From JANXXV01 sp038230275 (GTDB taxonomy: Bacteria; Acidobacteriota; Terriglobia; Bryobacterales; Bryobacteraceae): 64,000 nt of DNA. Location: positions 1 to 64,000 of the forward strand of contig JBBRNO010000022.1 in NCBI GenBank assembly GCA_038230275.1. The letters run 5' to 3'. The notes below the pieces were generated by a model. That model ran no database searches. It was not told where the DNA came from and saw nothing but the letters and a program-made list of their open reading frames with translations. A program made the translations under genes and the position numbers. Below are positions 44,224 to 52,044 of this stretch, piece by piece; the stretch's first letter is position 1; every line of letters starts with the position of its first letter.

Positions 44224-44991
44224 CTAGTAAGCCAGGAGGCCGCCGTCCGCCACCACCGTGGTTCCCGTTACAAACGACGCATCGCTGGAAGCCAGAAACG
44301 CAACCACTCGCCCAATTTCCTCCGCCGTTCCCCGCCGTCCCAGTGGAGTTGCCCGCACATACTTGCCGGACGCCCCGCCATACGCCAGGTCCTGCGTAAT
44401 CGTGGCGTTCGCCGGTGTGAAAATATCTCCCGGAGCGACGGCATTTACGCGAATTCCGTACGGCGCCAGTTCAATCGCCATCGTCTGCACCATCGCCGCC
44501 TGCCCCGCTTTCGTCGCGCAATAGGCCGATGCGAACTCCTGGCCCGCGAACGCGCCTACTGAGGAAATGTTAATAATGCTGCCTCCGTCTCCCCTCACCA
44601 CCATGAACCGCGCAACGGCCTGCGAAACATGAAACGTCCCCTTCAGATTCGTGTCCACAATCGCGTCCAGCTGTTCCCCAGTGCAATCCAGAAACGCAGC
44701 TACGCCCACCCGGCCCGTCAGGCTGGCGCTGTTTACCAGAATATCGATCGCCCCAAAATGCTCCACGGCGTCATCCGTCATCCGCCCTACCTGGGCGCGG
44801 TTGCGAATATCCGCGCGCAGAAAAATCACCTCGGCATCACTCAACGCAACGCGCGCCGGCTCAACCTGGGATTCATCAAAGTAAGCAATCGCCAGTCTAG
44901 CGCCGCGCTCCGCCAGAATCCGCGCGATCCCCAGGCCAATCCCGCTGGCGCCTCCGGTAACAAGCGCCACCTTGCCATCAAGATTCTCCAT
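44224..44991 (-). CDS. Short-chain dehydrogenase/reductase 2
   Basis: From ATG 44991 (255 aa); the upstream part of the long frame is not like an SDR. It has TGGASGIG, an NSAS motif and YCATKAG with catalytic Tyr and Lys, and ends in VVADGG, as a normal classical SDR. Its start overlaps the M81 stop by 14 bp. Last gene of the 48810-44224 operon. Confidence 0.92.
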   Translation of the reverse strand: MENLDGKVALVTGGASGIGLGIARILAERGARLAIAYFDESQVEPARVALSDAEVIFLRADIRNRAQVGRMTDDAVEHFGAIDILVNSASLTGRVGVAAFLDCTGEQLDAIVDTNLKGTFHVSQAVARFMVVRGDGGSIINISSVGAFAGQEFASAYCATKAGQAAMVQTMAIELAPYGIRVNAVAPGDIFTPANATITQDLAYGGASGKYVRATPLGRRGTAEEIGRVVAFLASSDASFVTGTTVVADGGLLAY

Positions 44992-46468
44992 ACACCGCCT
45001 CGTCCTCAAGCGGAAACAGCGGTACTCGCCGGTGCTTGTAATCGAAATGGCGCGGATTATCACTGGTCACGCCTGCTGAATCCACCAGAACAATAAGCGC
45101 CGCCACTGGCTCATACGCAGCCCTCGGCGCCACCACTCCTTTGACTATCAAAATCCGTTTTCGTTCGGGATGAATCCCCAGACTCAATACCTGCTCCAGA
45201 CTCATCGGCGCCATCCGTTTGCTCGTCAGCACCACCGTATGTTCCTCAGCGGTTTCCACCACCGCCGTCGTCCCTTGGTCCATTGCACCCCAACCCCCGT
45301 GCCGGATCTGTGTCTCCACAAACTTCCCATCGGACAGCGTTCGCACCCGGCCGCTAATCATCACCGGCGCACCGTGGCGCACATCTGTCTTCCCGCCCAC
45401 CGCTACACGTACGTCGGCTCCAATACCCGCAGTCACGCAACGCTCCACCGCCGCGGGGTCGTAAAGAATCACCAACGCATTACGAACACCCTGCCGCATC
45501 ACTTCCTCGAAAAGAATCGTCGAATCTCCCGGGCTGCCCGCGCCAACGTTGTCGCCAACGTCCATCAGCACCACGGGCAACTCCGTCGCTGCCGCCGCCA
45601 TCCGCACAGCTTCAGCCGGGCTCGGAAGCTGTCCCACAAATTCCGCGCGCCGATTCCACGCCCGCCTCGCCATCCACTGTGCCGCGCGGCGTGCCAGCGC
45701 ATCGTCTCCATCGGCCACCGCCAGAAAGCTCGCGCCCATCTCTTCCACATCCGCATACGGGAATCCCATTGCCGCACTCGCGGAAAGAATTCCCGGCCAC
45801 GCCATCACCGCAGCCACATCGTCGTAAAGCTCACGCGCCGGACTCTCCCCGCTGAACTGCCGCGAAATATGCACCAGCATCGGCGGCCGCTCTATCGCCT
45901 GCACCGGGCTCACTTCTCCGCGCAACGTTCGGGCCAGAATCGCCGCCGCCTCCGCACCCCTCTGCTCTTGATCCAAATGCGGATTGGAACGATAAGCCAC
46001 AGTGGCTGTCGCGTGCTGAATCATCGCCTCGGAGACATTCGCGTGCAGATCCAGCGTCGTTACCACCGGCATCTCGTCTCCCACCAACTCCCGCACCCGC
46101 CGCAACACCTCGCCGTCAGCATCCCGGTAAGCTTCAGACACAGTGGCTCCATGCAGCGCCAGCAACAATCCATCCAGCGGCAAGGCCTTCCGGATCGCGT
46201 CCAGCAACTCATCGGCAACCGCCTCAAACCCCTCCGCCGAGATCGTTCCGCTAGGCACCGCGAACGTCGCCACCAGCGGAACGATGGCAATGTCCTCAGC
46301 AACAAGACCGCGCAACATTCCTCCCAACTCGTGGTGCGAATCGCGCCAGCGTTCCAGCATCTCGCTGTCGCGCGTCAGGCTGGTCGCCGCGAATTGCTCA
46401 TAGGTAGTCGGCACCCCCAGAAAGGTATTCGACTCGTGTAGAAAGCCCGCAACTCCCACCCGCTTCAT
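44978..46468 (-). CDS. M81-family metallopeptidase (MlrC-like)
   Basis: The protein is 496 aa with no signal. It starts KRVGVAGFLHESNTF (first metal ligands) and has TLDLHANVSE, the M81 fold with MlrC. MlrC opens linear peptides from microcystin breakdown; most relatives act on unknown amides or carbamates. ATG lies 8 bp after the Rid stop. In this cluster it is likely to act on an amide intermediate of the substrate. Confidence 0.9.
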   Translation of the reverse strand: MKRVGVAGFLHESNTFLGVPTTYEQFAATSLTRDSEMLERWRDSHHELGGMLRGLVAEDIAIVPLVATFAVPSGTISAEGFEAVADELLDAIRKALPLDGLLLALHGATVSEAYRDADGEVLRRVRELVGDEMPVVTTLDLHANVSEAMIQHATATVAYRSNPHLDQEQRGAEAAAILARTLRGEVSPVQAIERPPMLVHISRQFSGESPARELYDDVAAVMAWPGILSASAAMGFPYADVEEMGASFLAVADGDDALARRAAQWMARRAWNRRAEFVGQLPSPAEAVRMAAAATELPVVLMDVGDNVGAGSPGDSTILFEEVMRQGVRNALVILYDPAAVERCVTAGIGADVRVAVGGKTDVRHGAPVMISGRVRTLSDGKFVETQIRHGGWGAMDQGTTAVVETAEEHTVVLTSKRMAPMSLEQVLSLGIHPERKRILIVKGVVAPRAAYEPVAALIVLVDSAGVTSDNPRHFDYKHRRVPLFPLEDEAVYGES

Positions 46469-46476
46469 AGCAATCC

Positions 46477-46842
46477 TCAGGGCAATTCCGCCACAAACGC
46501 CGCTTCCACCAGCATCTTCACCTGCAAATCCACCCCATAGCAGCGGCGGTTCGGAGGATGACTGCCGAAATATTCCTTATAGATCGCATTCACCGCGGCC
46601 ACATCGCGATTCACATCCTGCAGGTAGAGCCGTGCCGATACAATCGCGGTCTTATCCACGCCGGCCTCAGCCAGAATCTCGTCCAACTGCCGCAGAATCT
46701 CCCGCATCTCCGCCTCCACGCCGCCCGCAATCGGCGTCGAAGCCCCGGGCGCAATCCCGGTCAGCACAGTCTCAAGAGTGCGCCCCGAATGGATCACCGC
46801 GGCGCTAAAGGGAAAAGTAGAACTGGTTCGAATGAATTGCAT
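46477..46842 (-). CDS. Rid-family protein lacking the catalytic arginine
   Basis: The protein is 121 aa with the RidA/YjgF fold (GGVEAEMREILRQLDEIL, then VKMLVEAAFVAEL). In RidA the pattern is RSCVEVAR with the imine-binding Arg; here RRCYGVDLQVK has Leu there. A deaminase role on 2-aminoacrylate is therefore doubtful, and it may be a Rid4-7-type variant. It follows a PLP-enzyme gene by 7 bp, the usual Rid context. Confidence 0.85.
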   Translation of the reverse strand: MQFIRTSSTFPFSAAVIHSGRTLETVLTGIAPGASTPIAGGVEAEMREILRQLDEILAEAGVDKTAIVSARLYLQDVNRDVAAVNAIYKEYFGSHPPNRRCYGVDLQVKMLVEAAFVAELP

Positions 46843-46849
46843 AAATTGT

Positions 46850-47869
46850 TTACCTCGCCTCCACCAACCTGTGGAGTTCGCTCAAAACGTTAGTGTAAGA
46901 AACCATCGGTGACTCCAGTCCGCTAGCAGCCTGTTCAATAGAGACAGGGTCTTTGAACCCGCTCCCTGTCACCAGGCAAACCGCGCGATCTTGCGCGTGT
47001 ATCGCACCGCACGCCAGCGCCTTGCGGTATCCCGCGAAGCCAGTGGCTCCCGCGGGCTCAGTGTAAACGCCCTCGGTTCGTAACAGCAATCGCTGCGCCT
47101 CGAAAACTTCCGCATCGGATACGCCCCACACCATTCCGCCATGCTGGCGCACAAGCCGCAGCGCCAAACCGGCGTCGATATCGAACGGTACGGATAACCC
47201 GCTGATCCGCGTCGTGCTTTCCACCGCGCGTATATCTTCGCGTGAATTCGTAAACGCATCCAGCAGCGTCGGACATCCCTCGGGCTGCACCGCGTGGATC
47301 CGTGGCATCCGCTCCAATCCTGCAAAGCCCTGAACCACGGCTGAGTACAACCCGCCGCCGCCCACCGGAACGAATACGTGTTCCACCTCAGGCAGCTGCA
47401 ATGCAATCTCACGCGAGATTCCCTGCACGCCACGCATCCCCACCGGACAGTAGCGGAAAGCGGAAACCACTAACGCCGCGCCGCTGGAATCGGCGAACTC
47501 GCGGAGTTGCAGAAACACCGCCTCGGTAATCTTAGGCGATGTTACGAACTGCGGAATACGCATCACAATCGCGCCATGGGCCCGCATCTGTGCCAGCTTT
47601 CCCGAGGGCGCATCCTCGTTCACCAGAATCAAACAGGGAAGCCCGTACCGCGCGCAATAAGCCGACAGCGCCGATCCCGTATTGCCAGACGACGTTGCCA
47701 CGCACGATCGCGACCCTCGCGCCAGAACATCCGCCAATTCCGCCGCAATGAACCGGTCTTTGTAGGATCCCGACGGATTGCAGCTCTCCATCTTAAAGAA
47801 CAGCGACATCGCATGGGGACTCTGGATCAATGGAGTATTGCCTTCCCCCATAGTGATCGGAATCGTCAT
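46850..47869 (-). CDS. Threonine synthase/dehydratase-like PLP enzyme
   Basis: From ATG 47869 (339 aa), overlapping the reductase stop by 4 bp. Fold type II: the PLP lysine is Lys37 in SGSYKDR, and SSGNTGSAL is the phosphate loop; PVGGGGLYSAV is the Gly-rich anchor. Shorter than full threonine synthase. Neighbouring Rid protein suggests enamine/imine products, so it may be a serine/threonine or related ammonia lyase. Confidence 0.85.
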   Translation of the reverse strand: MTIPITMGEGNTPLIQSPHAMSLFFKMESCNPSGSYKDRFIAAELADVLARGSRSCVATSSGNTGSALSAYCARYGLPCLILVNEDAPSGKLAQMRAHGAIVMRIPQFVTSPKITEAVFLQLREFADSSGAALVVSAFRYCPVGMRGVQGISREIALQLPEVEHVFVPVGGGGLYSAVVQGFAGLERMPRIHAVQPEGCPTLLDAFTNSREDIRAVESTTRISGLSVPFDIDAGLALRLVRQHGGMVWGVSDAEVFEAQRLLLRTEGVYTEPAGATGFAGYRKALACGAIHAQDRAVCLVTGSGFKDPVSIEQAASGLESPMVSYTNVLSELHRLVEAR

Positions 47870-48810
47870 GTGAGCGTGGGCCAGAACGCGGGTGTCAACA
47901 TCTTTTCTGAAAGCATCGGCATCGCGCGAATTCCATTCTGTAGCGCTGGCGATAGCGCCCCCAGCGCAGCCCATCGCAGGGCTTGGTCCAACTCTCGAAC
48001 ACTTGTCACTCCCGCCAGAACACTGTCGATGGCCGGTTCGCTTAACGCATAACGATACGCCAATTCAGCCAGACACTCTACTTCATTGGCCGCCAGCCGC
48101 TCCAACTCCCGCGCCGCTGATTTCAACCCCGCCAGTTCCTCTGGCAGACGTTCCACACGGTCCGTCAACGCGCCCTTCAGCAACACCGATCGCGCTAGAA
48201 TCCCCATACTCTCCTGCCCGGCCGCGCGAAGCAAGGTGTTTCCCACTCTGCGATCCAGTGCATTGTACGCAACTTGCAAACAGTCGAAATGCCCGGATGC
48301 CATCGCCGCCGCTCCTGCCTTCTCGCTGTACACGCTGGCTCCCAGGTAACGGATCTCGCCGGAGCGCTTCAACCCCAATAGCGCCTCCGTCGTGGAAACG
48401 TCCGGCTCATGGTCCGTCACACTACAGTGGATCTGCATCAGATCGATCACATCCGTGCGCAGTGCCCGCAGGCTTTCCCGCACGCTTTCTGTCACCCGCT
48501 GGGGCTCCCCCGGATAAGGCATCACCTTTGACGCCAATACGTACTCTTGCCGCCGGTGCCCGATGGCCGCTCCAATGATCGCCTCACTGTCGCCGTATGT
48601 GCGCGCCGTATCAATCAGCTTGACCCCCATGTCCAGCGCGCTCTGCAATAACTGCGCGGCGTCCGCGGGCCCCGGCCTCAGCTTTGACCCGTGAATCGGA
48701 ATCCCGTAGTCCAGTCCAATGGCAACGGTTCCCAAACCAACGCGGGATACCACCAGATTAGTCGCGCCAAGTGTCCGCAACTCCGGTGCCTTCGCCTTAC
48801 CGAACTGCAT
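47866..48810 (-). CDS. Aldo/keto reductase 2 (cytoplasmic)
   Basis: The protein is 314 aa without signal peptide. DTARTYGDSE has the catalytic Asp and Tyr, VLASKVM the Lys and LMQIHCS the His. It resembles L-fucose or galactose dehydrogenase-like reductases. First gene of the operon that runs to 44224; it is divergent from the DapA-like gene, and both share the region with operator 3. Confidence 0.88.
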   Translation of the reverse strand: MQFGKAKAPELRTLGATNLVVSRVGLGTVAIGLDYGIPIHGSKLRPGPADAAQLLQSALDMGVKLIDTARTYGDSEAIIGAAIGHRRQEYVLASKVMPYPGEPQRVTESVRESLRALRTDVIDLMQIHCSVTDHEPDVSTTEALLGLKRSGEIRYLGASVYSEKAGAAAMASGHFDCLQVAYNALDRRVGNTLLRAAGQESMGILARSVLLKGALTDRVERLPEELAGLKSAARELERLAANEVECLAELAYRYALSEPAIDSVLAGVTSVRELDQALRWAALGALSPALQNGIRAMPMLSEKMLTPAFWPTLT

Positions 48811-48882
48811 GGTCCACCCGCTGCCAAGGAGAAAATGTGAACGAAGGAATCATGAATGAGTTATCCAGAGATTGTAATAAAC

Positions 48883-48912
48883 TTGCAGTTTTCTGTCGAC
48901 AGTCGGTAAACT
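48883..48912 (+). promoter_or_regulatory. Operator 3 and candidate promoter between divergent units
   Basis: The perfect palindrome CTGTCGACAG is at 48893-48902. On the plus strand TTGCAG (48883-48888) and TAAACT (48907-48912) are 18 bp apart and straddle it. The start site would fall near 48919, the ATG of the DapA-like gene, so that mRNA may be leaderless. The divergent reductase operon begins 83 bp away on the other side. Confidence 0.7.
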
Positions 48913-48918
48913 GTGCAA

Positions 48919-49827
48919 ATGAGATTGCGTGGCGTCATACCGCCCCTCGGCACTCCTTTGCAGGGCAACAATGAAGTGGATGAAGCCGGCCTTCGCCGAA
49001 TGAGCCAATACCTTCTCGGCGCCGGCGTCGATGCCATCTTCGCAAACGGCACCATGGGCGGCTTCGCCTTCCTCACGGACGACCAGCAGGTCCGCTCCGT
49101 CGCCACTACTGTTGCCGAAGTGAATAAAGCCGTTCCCGTCATGGCCGGGCTCGGAGAAACCAGCACCAGCCGTGCCGTCCGCATGGCCAAAAGATTGGCA
49201 GCCGAAGGTCCCGACGTACTCTCGTTGCTTCCGCCGTTCTACTACCTCGCCACTCAGGATCATCTGTTCGCATACTTTTCTGAGATTGCTGCCGCCGTCG
49301 ATCTCCCAATCATGTTATACGACAATCCGGTGCTCACCAAGAATGCAATCCATCCCGAAACCATCGCTCGTCTGGCGCGTGAAATTCCCCAACTCATCGG
49401 CGTCAAAATAAGCAACGCGGACCAGGCGAACCTGCAATCCGTTCTGACGTTAACTAAGTCCCAACCCGGCTTCACCGTGCTAACCGGACATGAGTTTCTC
49501 ATCGTGGTTGGCCTCCAGATGGGTTGCGGCGGCTTTGTGGGCGGCTTGCACAATATCTGTCCGCATCTCGCGGTTAACCTCTGGCGCGCCTTTCAAGCTG
49601 GGGACATCCAACTGGCCGGAAAGCTGCAACAGGATCTGATAGCCACCTGGCAATTGTTCCGCTGCGGCGACATTTGGGGCGCATTCGATGAAGCCCTTCG
49701 CTATCTCGGTTTGTGCGACCGCGCCACCGGTGCGCCGTATGTAACGCCAATCAGCGAAGCTGAGAAAACCAAAGTCCACGGCATCCTCGATCTGTACGTA
49801 AAGCCGTACCTAGCCGTTCCCGTCTGA
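48919..49827 (+). CDS. DapA/NanA-superfamily lyase (cytoplasmic)
   Basis: The protein is 302 aa from ATG 48919; GTG 48913 is in frame but there is no Shine-Dalgarno for either. The catalytic set is complete: loop NGTMGGFAFLT, Tyr in MLYDNP and Schiff-base Lys in GVKISNAD. It should cleave a 2-keto-acid such as N-acetylneuraminate, KDG or KDPG. Only 6 bp separate its stop from the convergent GntR gene. Confidence 0.87.
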   Translation: MRLRGVIPPLGTPLQGNNEVDEAGLRRMSQYLLGAGVDAIFANGTMGGFAFLTDDQQVRSVATTVAEVNKAVPVMAGLGETSTSRAVRMAKRLAAEGPDVLSLLPPFYYLATQDHLFAYFSEIAAAVDLPIMLYDNPVLTKNAIHPETIARLAREIPQLIGVKISNADQANLQSVLTLTKSQPGFTVLTGHEFLIVVGLQMGCGGFVGGLHNICPHLAVNLWRAFQAGDIQLAGKLQQDLIATWQLFRCGDIWGAFDEALRYLGLCDRATGAPYVTPISEAEKTKVHGILDLYVKPYLAVPV

Positions 49828-49833
49828 TGTCAG

Positions 49834-50526
49834 CTACCGGTCTTTCTTGCCCCGTCCATCGGCCAGACTGGAAAACCGCTCAGGTTGCACCCAAGGCACG
49901 CGGAGGTGATTTGCAATAATCTCTTCCGCGGACATCTTCGACTTGCCTTGCAGAAACGCCATCAGCGGACGATGCGAAAAAATGATGTGCCTCACCTTCT
50001 CACTCTTGATAATCTTCAGCACGCTGTGCGCGAAGAGCGGCGCAGTCAAACCTTGCAACGTCCGTTCCAGACAGTCGTTTCCTGAGATGTTCCAGATCGT
50101 CTTGTGGAAATCAAAATCCAGTTTGGTCCGCGCGAATGGCGTCGCCGACTCCGATTTCTCCACCGCCTCCAGCAATTTCCCCAGCGTCGCCTCCTGCGCC
50201 TTCTTCATCTTTGCCCTTGCCAGCCTCAGCGCCTCAGCCTCCAAAATCAACCGCACACTATTGATCTTCTGCACATCTTCGTCTTCCAGATACACCACAA
50301 ACATCCCGCGCCGCGGGCTGTTCATCACCAACCCTTGTTCTTGCAAATGTTGCAGCGCTTCGCGGATAGGCGCCCTGCTCACATGGAATTCGCGGGAAAG
50401 CTGGCTTTCATTCAACCGTTCCCCTGGCTTCAGATTGCCTGAAAAAATAGCGTCCGTAAGCAACTCTGTTATATTCTGCTTCAAGGTATTGACGGCGACC
50501 GGGGCGAATCGGGAAACTTTCGGCAT
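49834..50526 (-). CDS. GntR/FCD-family transcriptional regulator
   Basis: Start ATG 50526 (230 aa); the frame to 50874 is antisense to the next gene. HTH: ESQLSREFHVSRAPIREAL, residues about 38-58. The C-terminal part (75-215) is an FCD helical ligand domain with D/H metal-like residues (FDFHKTIWN). NanR and FadR-type sugar-acid regulators belong here. Operator 4 lies 34 bp upstream, so it is likely autoregulated and controls the four palindrome sites. Confidence 0.92.
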   Translation of the reverse strand: MPKVSRFAPVAVNTLKQNITELLTDAIFSGNLKPGERLNESQLSREFHVSRAPIREALQHLQEQGLVMNSPRRGMFVVYLEDEDVQKINSVRLILEAEALRLARAKMKKAQEATLGKLLEAVEKSESATPFARTKLDFDFHKTIWNISGNDCLERTLQGLTAPLFAHSVLKIIKSEKVRHIIFSHRPLMAFLQGKSKMSAEEIIANHLRVPWVQPERFSSLADGRGKKDR

Positions 50527-50544
50527 AGAAGGTGACTGATCATG

Positions 50545-50569
50545 AGTATATTCCATTCTCTGTCGACAA
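50545..50569 (-). promoter_or_regulatory. Operator 4 (CTGTCGACAA) at the GntR/SGNH divergent region
   Basis: Core TGTCGACA (50561-50568) is exact; the outer base differs from the other three (A for G at 50569). A minus-strand -10 TATACT (50545-50550) for the regulator gene lies between the operator and the ATG, with a weak -35. On the plus strand the site overlaps the first ATG of the SGNH gene (50569). Confidence 0.7.
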
Positions 50570-51267
50570 TGAACACTTGGTTCCGCGCCCTGCCCTTTGT
50601 CGTCCTTACCCTCCACGCGGAACCGCTCAAAGTCGTTTGTTTCGGCGATTCCACCACCGCGCCCAGGCAGGGGGTCGTTACCTACTGCGAGGCGCTGCAG
50701 AAAGCCGGGGATGGCGCGGCCATCTATAATCGTGGCTTTCCCGCGGACACCACCGCCAGGGCCAGAGCCAGATTCCAGCGCGATGTGCTCACCCTGCGGC
50801 CTGACCTTGTCTTCATACAATTCGGCATCAATGACTCGGCAATCGACGTCTGGAAGGTTCCCCCGGCGGAGCAACCTCGCGTAAGTCTGGAAGACTTCCG
50901 CCAGAACCTGCGGTATTTCGTCGATAGTCTACAGTCCACCGGCGCACGCGTCGTTCTGATGACATTCAATCCCATGCACTGGACGCCAAAGCTCAAAGAG
51001 CTCTATGGCAAACCGCCCTATCGCCCAGAGTCCGCCGGCGGCTTCGATGTGGGCCGGCCGGAATATCTGGCGGTCATTCAACAGGTGGCAGCGGAGAAGC
51101 AAGCGGAGCTTCTCGACGTGAACGCAGCCTTCACCGCCGCTCCCGGTCACAAATTGCAAGACCTGTTGCTCGACGGCATTCATCCCAATACTCTAGGCCA
51201 CAGCATCACTACCAGCTTGGCTCTGCCGGTCTTGGAATCGGCTCTCAAAAGAAAAGGAACGCAATGA
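50569..51267 (+). CDS. Exported SGNH/GDSL hydrolase 1
   Basis: From ATG 50569 (232 aa) the signal peptide is NTWFRALPFVVLTLHA; ATG 50542 is a longer alternative. Catalytic Ser in FGDSTT, Gly/Asn blocks (FGIND) and DGIHPN with Asp and His are all present. Such esterases remove O-acyl groups from sugars, as NanS does. First of three genes on the plus strand; its end overlaps the next by 4 bp. Confidence 0.87.
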   Translation: MNTWFRALPFVVLTLHAEPLKVVCFGDSTTAPRQGVVTYCEALQKAGDGAAIYNRGFPADTTARARARFQRDVLTLRPDLVFIQFGINDSAIDVWKVPPAEQPRVSLEDFRQNLRYFVDSLQSTGARVVLMTFNPMHWTPKLKELYGKPPYRPESAGGFDVGRPEYLAVIQQVAAEKQAELLDVNAAFTAAPGHKLQDLLLDGIHPNTLGHSITTSLALPVLESALKRKGTQ

Positions 51268-52007
51268 ACAGGCGCGAAATACTCACCCTGGCCGCCGCTG
51301 CAACCCAACTCCCCACGGGCGCGGCGCAAACTCAAAACACCGCGGCCTTCAACAACGTAAGGGAACTCTTGCAACGCAAGGATCCGGTCACCTGGGTCTT
51401 CACCGGAGACAGCATCACCCACGGCGCGTTCCACACCATGGGCTGGCGCAGCTATGTGGAGATCTTCGCTGAGCGCGTCCGCTTCGAACTCAAACGCAGT
51501 CGCGATATCGTCATCAACACCGGCATCAGCGGCAATCGCATGACCGGGCTCGTTCCGGATGCCGATTGGCGCGTCCATCGATTTCAACCGCACGTCGTCT
51601 CTCTGATGATGGGCATGAACGACTGTGTAGCCGGGCCTTCCGGCCGCGACACCTACCGCACGGAACTCACTAAGTTCTTCGCCATGCTTACCGAACGGAA
51701 GACAGAGCTTCTGCTCCACACGCCCAACCCCATCGTCGTCATTGATCCGGCCAAAGAGCTCCGTAACGACTTGCCGGCATACGTAGACATCCTACGCAAG
51801 TTTGCCGCCGACAATGCCATTCCCCTGATCGATCACTACCAACATTGGCAGGAGACAAGAAAAGATATCTACGCCATGATCTACGTTCTGAACGATGCCA
51901 ACATCCATCCGAATCACTTTGGCCACTCTCTACTGGCCAATCTGATTTTCGACAAGCTAGGCATCTACGACCCAGCCAGCCGCGTTTGCCGTATGTTCGT
52001 CCCTTAG
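51264..52007 (+). CDS. Exported SGNH/GDSL hydrolase 2
   Basis: The protein is 247 aa with a Tat-like start (MNRREILTLAAAATQLPTG). GDSITHG has the catalytic Ser, SGNRM and MGMNDC follow as blocks II and III, and NIHPNHFGH gives His. It is different enough from the first enzyme to suggest a separate ester. Translationally coupled to the first SGNH gene. Confidence 0.87.
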   Translation: MNRREILTLAAAATQLPTGAAQTQNTAAFNNVRELLQRKDPVTWVFTGDSITHGAFHTMGWRSYVEIFAERVRFELKRSRDIVINTGISGNRMTGLVPDADWRVHRFQPHVVSLMMGMNDCVAGPSGRDTYRTELTKFFAMLTERKTELLLHTPNPIVVIDPAKELRNDLPAYVDILRKFAADNAIPLIDHYQHWQETRKDIYAMIYVLNDANIHPNHFGHSLLANLIFDKLGIYDPASRVCRMFVP

Positions 52008-52044
52008 TCCTCGGCCGATTCTAGACAGTGACATGATATCGGTG

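Noticed and set aside
44978..50569. Extra TCGACA half-sites as further GntR operators
   Set aside because: They lack the second half of the palindrome and lie inside genes.
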